Source: Ficedula albicollis
Taxonomy: Eukaryota > Chordata > Aves > Passeriformes > Muscicapidae
Assembly (NCBI RefSeq): GCF_000247815.1
Contig: NC_021672.1
Span: forward strand, 72,316,513 to 72,380,512
Reading direction: 5' to 3'
Length of the DNA: 64,000 bases
The first letter of the stretch is position 1. Every line of letters starts with the position of its first letter. This document shows, piece by piece, positions 49,401 through 64,000 of this stretch. The translations under genes were made by a program, and so were the position numbers. The notes beneath the pieces are model-generated. The model was not told where the DNA came from, did no database searches, and saw nothing but the letters and a program-made list of their open reading frames with translations.

Positions 49401-52400
49401 GTGAAAATGCCCCTGAGAGCTGAGATTAAAATGACAGGAGGGCCCATCCATATGTCTCACACACCAGGTAGTAAAAACCCCTTGATCCCTATCTCTCTTT
49501 AGCTGCAAGAGAGATGTCAGACTGCAAAGCCACTCAGAGTCAGGAGAAAAATGATGCAAACAGGGATACCGAGTTTATCTTGTGTTCCTCTTTCATAAAG
49601 GTCAGGGCACCTGCCCCTTCAGTGCTCTCCTGTTTGGGCTTTTATATGACAAAGATAAGGGAATTTGGTTATACCCTGTGAATTTGTACACACAGACAGA
49701 GTCTTGGCATCCCTTTATCACTGGTCACTCATGCATTAAAAACCTCTTTTTTCTAGAACTTTGACCAGTTGGGAGATTCAGCCTGTAAATTCTTCTCTCT
49801 GCCCTTATAAGAAGGTGCAGGAGGAGGATCTGTGCAAACTTATTCTCTTTTCCACACTATCCCTTTCTTCCAATAAGTGACAGCAGCTCTTTCACTATCA
49901 TGATGCCAGTAGAGCAAGAAAAAAACAATGAACTCTCTGGCCTGCCCAGGTCTCTCCTCCTGGCCAGTACCCACAGCTGAATCTTCTAGCAGTCTGATAC
50001 TCTTCCACTCTTTGGATATCAACAAATACATCCAGCAGGGCTTTTGTTTTTTTTTTTCCTCTCTTCACAAGTAAGACACAGCATTGCACTCAGCTCAGAG
50101 GCAGCTACAAAATGTGTCATTGTGCACCCAACCCCTGGCATTCCTGAATTCCTGAAGGAGATGTTTGTAAGTGCTGGATAATGCAGCCAGAGGTGGGCAC
50201 GAGGCAGGGCTGCTTACATTTCACTCTGTGCTCTGCAAGGCAGTAAGCCAGGTCTGTGGGACAAACAGCTTTGCACTTGCCACACTGCATCTTCTCCAGC
50301 AGCAGGAGCATTTGGTACGGGACACTGCTCCTCCTCCGTGCAGGAGACGGCACTGTGATCCTGAAAGGTGATTCAGAGGCACAGTGGAGAAATATCAGAC
50401 ACCACACCTGAAAGGAGCACAGGTCAGCAGCAGACACAGCAGCTTAAGAGGAACCAGGATGGGTACGTTTTCAGCAAGAGAAGGAATAAGGGAAAGCAGT
50501 CACTTGCACTAGCTCATCCCACAGTGCAGCCTGACACTTCTCAAGTAAAAGGTCAAAATTTTAAGTTGGCTTGTTCCAGCATAAGAAACAAGCCAAGCAG
50601 GACCTCAAGTGTTTTCTGGTCTCTAGAAACAACTTTAGTTACAGCCGATTTCAGACCTTTATTGCCTCCCTCTCATTGATGTCCTCACTCTCAACATGCC
50701 TTCAAAATTTCATGGGCATGTATATCATAATGCTTGTATTTCAACTGTATGCCAACAAAAACTCTTAATTCTCCCTAAATTTACTGTAGCCCACAGGTTT
50801 TTCTTTCTTCAAGTAAGCATGGTAACCTACAGTCTACACTATTTAGCTTTTCCCATTTATAGCACTTATCATTTCTGCATGCCTGTAATTTGTCTTCTTT
50901 CTCCTCTGCTCAGTAGTGAGCACATAAGAAAGGACTGAATAGATTTCTTTTCAGATCCACTGTCGTAATAAATTAGCTGAGGCTCAATTTTCTTCATGCA
51001 GGAAAAAGCCAATTCTTTATTCACACAACTTGTTTTATGCAGTTTTTACAGACCTCATGTGCAAGTCTAATTGATCAATAGTTTTCTTGCCAATTACTCC
51101 ATTGGTTAGTAAAAGGTATTTTATCAAATTTCTCTGCTCTTGGTTAGTTTACATATTTTGTTCACTGATTCTCATGAGACAGATTTCCTGTTTCTTGCAG
51201 ATGCAAATGGTTCTTACCAGAATAGCTTGTTGTGTCAATTGTTTTCATGCTTAAGATTGTTTCCACGTGGGAACTTGCAAGTTACTTAGCTGCACATAGA
51301 AGTGACAAGCTAGCTATTAATTTAAATCTGCAGTGAAGTGAGTAAACTGAAAACAAATCAAACCAGTTATTAGTGTGGTCAGTGGGGAAACAGAAGCCCA
51401 AATCCTCCTCAAAGCACACAGGGACAACAGTCAGGCCAAACAAAGCAATGCTATGTATTTATGATCTGAACAACACTCTTCTCTATCAGGGGCTAGCCAG
51501 GGCAGTCAGGGATTAGGGTATATCTATATTTACATGCTTCAAGTGACAAAATTAACAGTTGCCTGTTAATCAGGCATGTGAGTAAAGCTGGAATAAAATT
51601 ATATCCTGTTAGGGAAAAGAGATGCAAGCCATAAAGACCCAGTTCAGGAAACGAATCAGAGATGATTGACAAGTCTGAGCACTGCAACTTCTGCCTTTGC
51701 AGGGGCTGTCAGTGTATGACAGACACAACAAGGCAGAGACCATGCTGAGGGACCAAAAAGCCTCCTGATAGCACCTCAGTGATCCAAGCCTTCAAATAAA
51801 TTCACATTCCATATCATAAAAGGAGTGGAGACAACAGGGCAACTGGAAATATCTCGGGTAGTTCCAGCAGGTACCTTCGGAGTATCCTTGTGAAGCGGAT
51901 ATTCATGAAGAACACTTGGAGCAGGGAGTTCAGGCAGCAGGTCTGTCCAAGATTGTACAGTCCAACAGCTTCTGTAGGGGAGAAAAAGAGGAAGTGAGGC
52001 CTAGGGATAGGTACAGGAAAAGAAAGTGAAAATCATCTGAAAGCGGCAAACTCCTCTTGCACGTATTCAGTCATTCAGTGATAACCCTCTTGTCATCAGT
52101 CATTCAGTGATCAGCATTTGGTCAGACCTGAAAAAAGTGGATTTCACAATCCATCTATTCTTCTGTTGCTCAAGCAGATAACATTTGGTTTTGTTTGGCA
52201 ATTGACTGAAAAAACCCCAGGTAGACCTGGCTAATGAGGCTCAGATTTCACTTGGTTCCTCTGTTTTCAGTCCTCACATAACACACCTGAACATAGAATA
52301 GAGCGAGAGGAGGCAAAGACTGCCAGTATGAGGGGAATAACCAGAGCCTAGTCCACGGTTTAGCAAATCCAGCAATGCTGGCTGTGTTTGGAAAGTGATA

Positions 52401-52824
52401 GATCCAACAACTAGGCCTTTTGGCTGCAATGGCCAATTTGAGAACTAAAATAAGGAAAAGTCTCTGAAATCTTAATAATTCCTTTCTAAAAAAAACCTCA
52501 AAATGGTTACTTGGCAGGGCAAAATGAGAATCATCTGTATCTTCCTCAGTGAAGAGGTAAGGAACAGGAGAAAATTAATCCTATAGACAGAGAACAGAAC
52601 AGCAGACATGAGAAATAAAAAATACGACAGTGAAGAATAAGCAAAATGTTATTACCATTTTTTAAGTCTGCCACACCAAAGACTGATGCCAGCTTCTGGT
52701 TTTTTGCCTTCACCTCTTCGATTTCCTCTTTGTTATTTTGTACTTCAATTTCTGCCTCCATGGTCTCGCTTAGTGCCACCTCTGGTTTCTTGCTTCTTTC
52801 TTGGCGTCCACTTCTTTGTCCCAT
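43499..52824 (-). CDS. USP18: Ubiquitin-specific peptidase 18, ISG15 deconjugase (10 coding exons, 387 aa)
   Basis: Coding exons in transcript order are 52656-52824, 51875-51971, 50218-50360, 47649-47728, 46648-46794, 46145-46240, 45318-45488, 44479-44610, 43955-44004 and 43499-43577. They total 1164 nt with all phases kept. USP18 removes ISG15 from proteins and damps type I interferon signalling at IFNAR2. The Cys box (NLGQTCCLN, catalytic Cys68) and the His box (CGHYCAYI, His322) are present, with FNDS at 338-341. Two CxxC pairs (181/184 and 233/236) form the zinc ribbon. The C-terminus has the family ETAYLLxYMK motif. Length is close to human USP18 (372 aa); the N-terminal 56 residues are lineage-specific and charged. 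The ATG exon starts at an acceptor (exon edge 52851), so an untranslated exon lies upstream, perhaps ending at a GTAAGA donor at 55507-55502. A 965-bp tandem duplication copies exon 3 into the next intron. Confidence 0.95.
44239..44316. repeat. 44-bp duplication in USP18 intron 8
   Basis: gcaaatcacagaacagaacc followed by tgaagccttg occurs at 44240 and 44284. Confidence 0.85.
45909..46138. repeat. Two adjacent tandem duplications (51-bp and 72-bp steps) in USP18 intron 6
   Basis: gagttgttgctctcctctca recurs with a 51-bp step, then gttgagtcctttcccc starts copies at 45995 and 46067. The second pair ends only a few bases from the donor of exon 6. Confidence 0.85.
47581..47697. repeat. USP18: 59-bp duplication of the 3' end and donor of USP18 exon 4
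   Basis: catccttaccagctctgggt starts at 47581 and 47640. Both copies contain the exon end and a GTAAGGAT donor. Using the distal donor (47589) would add 59 nt and shift the frame, so the proximal donor at 47648 must be used. Confidence 0.85.
48046..48345 (-). mobile_element. CR1 LINE 3' fragment in USP18 intron 3
   Basis: The plus strand reads gaatggtttgggttggaagg, then ttccactctggccttgaaca and tgtctcaccactcccacaat, the reverse complement of the avian CR1 3' end. Confidence 0.9.
48431..50360. repeat. USP18: 965-bp tandem duplication containing USP18 exon 3
   Basis: 48431-49395 and 49396-50360 are nearly identical; only a few substitutions are visible (for example near 48446, 49202 and 49383). 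The left copy carries the exon-3 sequence at 49253-49395 in what is now intron 3. Confidence 0.95.
49253..49395 (-). pseudogene. USP18: Extra copy of USP18 exon 3 without an acceptor
   Basis: It matches the working exon (50218-50360) and keeps the GTAAGC donor, but the duplication junction replaced the acceptor: the working exon is preceded by CTTTCAG, this copy by ACCTTCAT on the minus strand. Inclusion would add 143 nt and shift the frame, so it is probably skipped. Confidence 0.8.
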
Positions 52825-52851
52825 CAAGAATATTGTTCAAGGACAGAAAGA
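52825..52851 (-). other. USP18: USP18 5' UTR part of the ATG exon
   Basis: An acceptor (tttcatctctgcag read on the minus strand) ends at 52852, so 27 untranslated bases precede the ATG. This shows that transcription starts in a separate upstream exon. Confidence 0.6.
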
Positions 52852-52907
52852 CTGCAGAGATGTTTTCATCATGAAAAAGGTGAAATTAAAAACAAACAAA
52901 CAAAAAA

Positions 52908-53034
52908 AATCATTGAATGGCTTGGGTTGCTAAGGTGCCTTAAAGATTATCTAGGTTCAAACCCCTGCCACTAGCAGGGATGTCACCCACTGGATCAGGT
53001 TGCTCAGGGTCCCATCCAGCCCAGCCTGGAATAT
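52908..53034 (-). mobile_element. CR1 LINE 3' fragment upstream of USP18
   Basis: ttgaatggcttgggttgc and ggatcaggttgctcagggtc match the reverse complement of the CR1 3' end; the fragment is short and diverged. Confidence 0.85.
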
Positions 53035-55079
53035 TAATAAAATCAGTAAGATTACTGCAACAGCACGTGGGATATTTGAATTAACATGGGTGTTGGGGTG
53101 CACAGGCTATTGCTAAGGGAACAGAAGTGGAGTCTGACAACAATTCTCATCCTGTCTTCCTCTTGTGGCTAAATAAATAAATGAGCCTTCAGTTCCACAG
53201 AAACAGCTCCATCTAGCCTAGGAACTCCACACATCCCTGTTTGGAAAGACTTGGTAAATAAGATGATTAAAACTGCCCAAAAGCAGGTGTTGCAAAATTC
53301 CTCTGTTTAGAAAAAGCAATCTTTTATCAAAATAAAGTAGCCCAAGTATGGAAAAGCTCAAGTTTCACCTTCTCTTCTGACCAGATAAGCACGGTTGGTT
53401 TCTGTACTGGGCTCCCTGCATTGGTTTTAAGCACTTGCGTCACAGCACTGCTGTGGCACTTTGGACTTGTAATTTTGAGAGATATGTAAGCCCCAACAGT
53501 TTCTTTTTCTATTCCTTCAAGTGATCACAGACAAAGTAATTGATCATGCAAAAGAGCTGTTGTAATGCCTAGATTTTTAAGGGAGTATTCAATAGACCAT
53601 CACTCTGCCAGTCCCCTGTGACTCAGCTACTAAAGCAAAATAAAAGTACGCAAACAAAACAATCTGATAAAAGTTCAAATACAACTAAGCTAAAACTTTC
53701 TAAAAGCCCGATGCCAGCATGGAGAGAGAATCAGAAGAAAAAGGATAGTCATGGCAAAGGAAAGGGGTGGAGACCCCCAAAAAAGCTCAGAAATTATTAT
53801 TCTACAAGTATTAAACAGTACGTAAAATCAACCTAAGGCCAAGCACTAAAAGAATGAAGAAAAGCTACTAAGAAAGGGAAATAAGTGAAATCCTGGTTCT
53901 GCCTTTTATTTTAAAAAAATAATATCTTTGCTTTAAAAGCATGTTTTTGGGTAAACTATGCCTAATAGTGTCAAATACCAAAGTTACTGAAGATTCAGGC
54001 AGAGAAGTAGAAATGAAATGGATTTTTTCCCTGATTATTACCTTCAAGCTCAAGTAGACTTATTTCCAACTGTACTTTTGATTGTTTACTTTTGAAGATT
54101 ACTTTTGATCTCTAAGTGTCACACACTAAGATTCACCAAATATTGTTGAATTTACTGAGAAACATTTTGGGGGAAAAAAAAAAAACTCTGAAAGACAGAT
54201 TCAAGAACATTACTTTTTATACACAAACTCAGTGACTAGAACAGCTACGCAAGAAAAGATAAATTTCATTGGATTTCTCCCTTGGAGAACACAAACTGAA
54301 CACAGACTGCCTGTTCTCCTGGAGATGATTTATCAACACATTCAGGTTTCTGAAAGCTGAGCTGGAGTGGGAGCCTGTCTCAGACTGGTGGGTTTAGCTG
54401 GTGTAGAACGAGCCAGAAGGTAAGGGATGCTCCCAGGCACTGGGGATGTCAAAAGAGACAAAAAGGAGCGGGGCAGGCAGCACAGAGATAGTTAACAACA
54501 GCTAGAGATGTACTGGGGATAAAGCAAACCTGCAAGACACAGGGCTGAATGGCTTTGAGTGACTTGAAGAAAAGGTAGAAGGATCTCAGGGCAGGAAGGT
54601 GCAGGGGGATACAGGAGATTTTGTTCCTGGTTCCGTGGATTTTTCTCTCAGTCACTACTATCAGGAATCCTATTGTGGGAACAGGGACACGAGCTGAACT
54701 TCTGAACCCTTGGAACTGCCTCGTTTCGGCTGTCAGAAATACAGCCTTCCTAAGACTTGCACTTGTCCTCCTTTTCCCTGAACAAGGATATAAAACAGCC
54801 GGTGAGTGAGCCAAAGAACTGAGCAGCAGGCTCTCCTCCTGCCCCCCACTTCTCCTCCTCACTGGACGAGCAGCGTTGCCTCTAGATTTTCTTTGCAGTC
54901 AGGGGCAGGACTTGGTACCTCAAGTACCAAGCCAAGCGACTACTCCAGCACTGGGCAGAGAACAGGGATCAGTCCTCCTCATACCCTCCACCCCATCATA
55001 ATCTACCCTCACACTCCTCAGCTCCTCTTCCTTGATGGGAATCTTGGGGTGCAGATGATGCCAAGGCAGGTCGTGGGGA

Positions 55080-55196
55080 GGCCAGGTTGGATGGGGCTCT
55101 GAGCAATCTATTCCAGTGGAAGGTGTCCCTGTCCTCAGCACGGGGGTTGGAACTGAATGATCTTCAAGCTCCCTTCCAACCCTAACCGTTCTGTTT
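55080..55196 (+). mobile_element. CR1 LINE 3' end fragment
   Basis: ccaggttggatggggctctg and gatcttcaagctcccttcca, ending accctaaccgttctg, match the sense 3' end of CR1. Confidence 0.85.
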
Positions 55197-55262
55197 TTAG
55201 GGTCCCCCTGAGTGCTCCTCGAAGGGCTCCAGCAGACTCACTGTGCCGATCCACCCTTGAAA

Positions 55263-55400
55263 GGAAGGAAGCACGTAAGAGCGCATCACCTCTACACTTC
55301 CCTGGGATGCGACTGAAAGCACGCTTCCCAGGGAAGGAAGCACGTAAGAGCGCATCACCTCCACACATCCCTGGGATGCGACTGAAAGCACGCTTCCCAC
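55263..55400. repeat. 69-bp tandem duplication near the USP18 first exon
   Basis: gcacgtaagagcgcatcacc occurs at 55271 and 55340; the two copies differ at a few bases. Confidence 0.85.
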
Positions 55401-55507
55401 TTAGCCCCTAAACTACTCCCCGTTACCATTTCCCTATTTCCTTCCTTCCTGACACCCTGCACCTCCAGCACCCGATAATCTCCCAAACCAGCAAAACGGC
55501 TTCTTAC

Positions 55508-56370
<863 letters not shown>

Positions 56371-56396
56371 TTCTCGCTCGGCCGGCAGCCGGCACA

Positions 56397-56408
56397 GAAA
56401 GTGAAACT
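56397..56408 (+). promoter_or_regulatory. USP18: Interferon-stimulated response element (ISRE) upstream of USP18
   Basis: The sequence GAAAGTGAAACT is an exact match to the ISRE consensus GAAANNGAAACT bound by ISGF3 and IRFs. It sits in a GC-rich, CpG-rich block beyond the first USP18 exons, where the promoter of this minus-strand gene is expected. USP18 is a classical interferon-stimulated gene, so the site fits known regulation. ISREs act in either orientation. Confidence 0.75.
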
Positions 56409-57214
56409 CGGAGCCGCCTTGCGCCGCCTCGTCCCGGCACGGAGTGGGCTGGGAGAAAGAGCCAAGAGGATTTTACTGCCGGCTCTTTGTCCTCGAATAC
56501 AGATCGCTTCTCGTGTGCCTTCTGGGGGAAGTGATGATGCTGAAGTGTCCGCACTCAGGTGAGGACAGCAGGCACCCCCAGCCCCGGGTCAGGTAGCTCT
56601 CTGCAGCTCCCACCCGGCTCTGCTGAGCCCTGGGAAGGACACAGCACACGGGAGACTTTCAGAGGAGGTGTCTGGAGCCATCAGAGCTCAAAAACACACA
56701 CACGCAGGAAAAAAACCCTTAGAAGAATAAAGCTTTGAAAAATGTGAGCCAGCTCTTTTCACACTGTCTCTCTGCTAATACATCTTCCCTTGGCTTTTAC
56801 AACAGAACTGCCTCCCAGTTTGAGTGATGGTACCAAGGGAAAAACTGCCAGTCCGGTGACACACTATGTGATTTATGGACAGTCCAACTTAAAGTCCTCC
56901 CACAACCCTCACCTGTGCTTGAAGAGCTCCTCGGAGGGTATTGGAAATTGCAGGGGGCCCTATCACAGCTCCAAAATCTACTGTGGGTTTCGTGAAGAGC
57001 TCCCACCTCTGGGCAGGTGATGGGAAACATGCTCACACTGCCTGACTCAGTCCTTAGCAGTCCAAGGTCTTCAGGTGAGGCAACAGGGACAGTGAAAACC
57101 GTCCTAAATCGTCACCTAAAGGGTGTGGATATCTGTAGGGACTTCTGAGAGAAGGGCACAAATGACTCAGCTTCTTGGCTGTGGCAGAGGCTCTCAGCTC
57201 TACTTCAAATTAAC

Positions 57215-57672
57215 TGAATGATGGATTTGTCTTTACAAACAAGCTGTAGGTCTGCTAGCAGCACTGAGTCACAAAAGAAACAATGGGATGGATTCCACTG
57301 ATTGGTGAATGGAAAAAAAAAAATATATATTTGCCTTTACAAACAAGCTGTAGGTTTGCTGAAATTGGATATTGGAAAATGAAAGAAGCAATGGGGAAAA
57401 ACCATGAATTCCATAGGAATTCAAAATTAAAAGGGAGGGTTATACATTAGATGGGAATCTCAGGTATCAGGTGTTCTGGGAAGTCTGTGCCTCTCCAGTA
57501 CCTCAGCCAGTGAGGAAAGAGAGAGGGAAATGCAGCTGGGAAATTGGGATAAAAGGGAGGCCGCATCCTCCAAAAATTTGGGAGACTCCAGGGGAATGCC
57601 CTGTATTCGAATAAAGTAAAAGGACTCCTCTGTCTCCTTTCTGGACATAAACCTCTGGTGTTTGTGGCTTAA
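57215..57672 (+). mobile_element. Solo LTR-like element between USP18 and TUBA8
   Basis: This is the better preserved relative of the copy at 1722-2165. It has an inverted CCAAT at 57301, an aaatatatattt tract near 57320, and AATAAA after tattcg near 57607-57617. It starts TG and ends near CTGACA. No internal retroviral genes are adjacent. The family name cannot be given without a repeat library. Confidence 0.6.
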
Positions 57673-57679
57673 TTTTCCT

Positions 57680-59285
57680 GACATTTCCTTCCTATTACTG
57701 GCTTATGTGGTGACTGCCCCATAGAAGAGAGGGAGAGAGAAGAACCTCTAAGCCATAAAACTGTCTGGTGAGAATGAAACCGCCTGAGCAAAGTGCAAAA
57801 GGACTCTGGAGGCTGAACAGGAACTAGGTATGCTGGGCGCAGCAGTGTGAGGCTGAAACAGCTTTTGGTGATGACCCCTGTGAGAGCCTGGATGCTCAGC
57901 TAGGAGGAGTATTAGGTCTTGAGAATAGTCTAAGCTTTGCCTGTGGAACTCAGTCACTTTCAAAGCAGCCAGCAGGCAGAAGTCAGCCCAAAAAATGGGC
58001 TCAGATGAAGGGGTGGCTCAAACTGAAAGGTGCAGAGTTTGGCTCTCCAAACACACTGCCTGAGGAGTGTCATGGTGTGGTGTCCCTTGGACAAAAGCTG
58101 CTTGTCCTGATAATTGCCACAGCACTTCTGATGTCCAAAGAGCTCCAAAAAGTGCATTGAGTGCTGCAAGAGCAGAGCTCCTGGTTACTGAGTGTCCTTA
58201 ACTGGGAGAGGATCCCCCTTCACCTGTGATATTAAGGGTATCAATTAAAGGAAAACTTGTCTTTTCCATTATTTCAGGTTTAATTGAGGAAAAATGCCCC
58301 TTTTTCCAACACTTGAAGTATTTAAACAGAGGGTGAAAGGGCAGAAAATGAGAGGAAAAAAATGGAGGGAACCGTGAGGTAAAAAATGGCAGGAAACGTG
58401 AGGTGGAAAAAGGATGAAAAACATTAAGAGGGAAAGGGTAGGAAATGTGAGATAATTAACACTCATGCATTAATTAACTGGGAATTTATGAACACACCTG
58501 TGCAACAAAAGAGAGATATTGCCTTACTTTTTGAGAGAAAATCTGGCAGAATCAGTCCCAGAAAGGTTTTCAGGTCTGAAAGTTCACCGTCTTGAAAGAA
58601 AGCCAACTTGGGTATGCCTAAGAATTGCCTTACTTTTTATAGGCAAGTTCTTCTTGAAAGGAATTCTGCATTAGCATCATAAAAAATCCAGGTTCTGAAA
58701 TGAGCGAGGAGGACCACTAATGCATGTAGGGGAACCTAATCAAAAAGCAAGACAATATCTCATTTGTTGCACCAAGGTGTTAATAAATTCCCAACTAATT
58801 TATGTATGAACACCTAGGTACTTCCTGCATAAGTGCCTAGTTACTTTATCCATGAGCATCCAACTAAATCTGCCCTCCACATGCTTCTGGGAGGACTTCC
58901 ATGATCTTCCCAGGCACAGAGGTGAGGCCAACAGGTTGGCAGTCACCAGGACCCTCCTTTCTACCTTTTTTCTACAATATTTCCTTTTTCCCAGCCCCCT
59001 GGGACTTCAGCTGATTGCCATGACTTTTCAAATATCCTGGATAGTGTTGTAGCTGATTGGGGATTCCATAGAATCCCAGCTTGGTGCCTGTGGTGTCCTG
59101 TTGGCAGGAGCAGGATTCTGCAGCTTTTTGGGATGACCTACATGGAATGCAGTGAGTTTATCTTGAACATTAGAACTTTAAAAGGCTCACATTAAGTGGG
59201 CGAGGGAGAGCAAGTCTGTTTTACATTACTGGGAGTGGTGGGGCATTACTACAGCTGATGATATCTTACAGGATAAGTTGCCTGT
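57680..59285. other. Non-coding region between the LTR-like element and TUBA8
   Basis: No gene was recognised. The only identified component is a CR1 fragment at about 58865-59065. Confidence 0.55.
58865..59065 (-). mobile_element. CR1 LINE reverse-transcriptase-region fragment
   Basis: ccaggcacagaggtgaggcc and ttgccatgacttttcaaata on the plus strand are the reverse complement of the CR1 ORF2 segment that encodes a YRPVSLTS-type motif. The frame is not kept. Confidence 0.7.
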
Positions 59286-59420
59286 CATTTATAGAATAAA
59301 AAATGTCACTCCTAAATTTATGTTTGCGACGCACAGAAAAGTTGACCTAATTGTTGACGCACGCAATACAGTGATACAGAGACAATTCTGTGCTCACCAG
59401 GAGCAAAATGTATTTTAAAA

Positions 59421-63405
<3,985 letters not shown>

Positions 63406-64000
63406 CTAAAGGGAAGGGAGAAAAGGCAGGGTCAGAAAAAACAGTGTACCTCAGCTCTCCTTGTTCCAGGATTACATTTTCCCAGTGTGTTGCTTTTCCG
63501 AAAAATCGGTGAGTTGTCACTGTCAGCTGGTCATTTGGTTGTTGAGCCCCACCACGCAGTGAGACTGCACATTCACATGCCAGAGACTGAGACAGTTCTT
63601 TATAAAATTGAGATCTCTGTGCTCTACTATAAAAGAGTCAGGAAAAAAATTCAATTACACAAACCCCACCTTTCTTCCTGGACTGGCCCTGCTGAGGAGC
63701 ACATCCAGTTTGGTTTATTTTTACTCCTGGCTGGAACCTGACACAGCCATGTGGCATCCTTCACCCTTATGTAATCCAAGGCAGGTGATGACTTTTGATC
63801 CTTCTACCCTCTGATAGCAGGCTAGCGTGGTGTAGTGGTTTAGACTTGTTAATTTTAATATCCTTTTTTTTGTTGTTGTTGTGAGATAGGAGTAAAAGTA
63901 AGATAGGTTTAAAACTTAGAGGGTGTAAATAAAAATTTTATTAACAACATAGAGGAATAATAAATTTAGAATAAAACTTTTAGACCACCCCTTCTTTCCT
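63406..64000. other. TUBA8: TUBA8 intron 1 (partial)
   Basis: This is upstream of the RECISV exon and contains no ATG-GT first exon. The last 160 bases (from about 63840) are AT-rich and poor in C. Confidence 0.6.

Larger units (their letters stand above)
52860..55500. other. Non-coding region upstream of the USP18 ATG exon (5' UTR intron)
   Basis: Apart from the CR1 fragments and a 69-bp duplication no feature was recognised. Open frames here are short or repeat-derived. Confidence 0.55.

Noticed and set aside
54449..54862. Minus-strand frame of 137 codons upstream of USP18
   Set aside because: It has no recognisable domain, no exon context and low-complexity composition; probably chance.

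Overview
The window is vertebrate nuclear DNA, almost certainly from a bird and probably a songbird. Its genes are split by canonical GT-AG introns with vertebrate exon sizes. It carries several copies of the avian CR1 LINE and a small family of LTR-like elements, and the gene neighbourhood (TUBA8 beside USP18) is that of other amniotes. No bacterial, plasmid or CRISPR feature was seen.

Layout. 1-2165: repeated and LTR-derived DNA. 2268-10334 (+): aldo-keto reductase gene A, ten exons, 316 aa. 10335-16640: intergenic DNA with dispersed repeats and a GC-rich promoter holding a 41-bp array of CCAAT boxes. 16648-24558 (+): aldo-keto reductase gene B, ten exons, 316 aa, a tandem paralog of A. 24559-31960: intergenic, without a recognisable gene. 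31963-40232 (-): aldo-keto reductase gene C, ten exons, 315 aa, a divergent paralog in tail-to-tail orientation with B. 40300-43490: intergenic, with a strikingly G-free stretch. 43499-52824 (-): USP18, ten coding exons, 387 aa, with an interferon-response element far upstream at 56397-56408. 55597-56247: an uninterrupted run of 651 G, very likely an assembly artefact. 57215-57672: LTR-like element. 59421-63405 (-): the last four coding exons of TUBA8; its first exon (start codon only) lies beyond the window.

How the genes work. The three AKR1B-type genes encode cytosolic NADPH-dependent aldehyde/ketone reductases. A and B keep the catalytic tetrad and the coenzyme clasp. C keeps the tetrad but has changed several substrate-pocket and clasp residues together. 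USP18 is the interferon-induced deISGylase and negative regulator of type I interferon signalling. TUBA8 is an alpha-tubulin. There is no obvious shared pathway; the grouping is local synteny.

The most unusual signals are: (i) the density of two-copy tandem duplications of about 38-105 bp, several touching exons or splice donors, plus a 965-bp one that duplicates a USP18 exon; (ii) the linked active-site changes in gene C; (iii) the CCAAT array before gene B and an LTR-derived CCAAT box before gene A; (iv) a 234-bp stretch with only two G. All exon coordinates come from reading splice sites and reading frame by eye; no alignment or database search was run.
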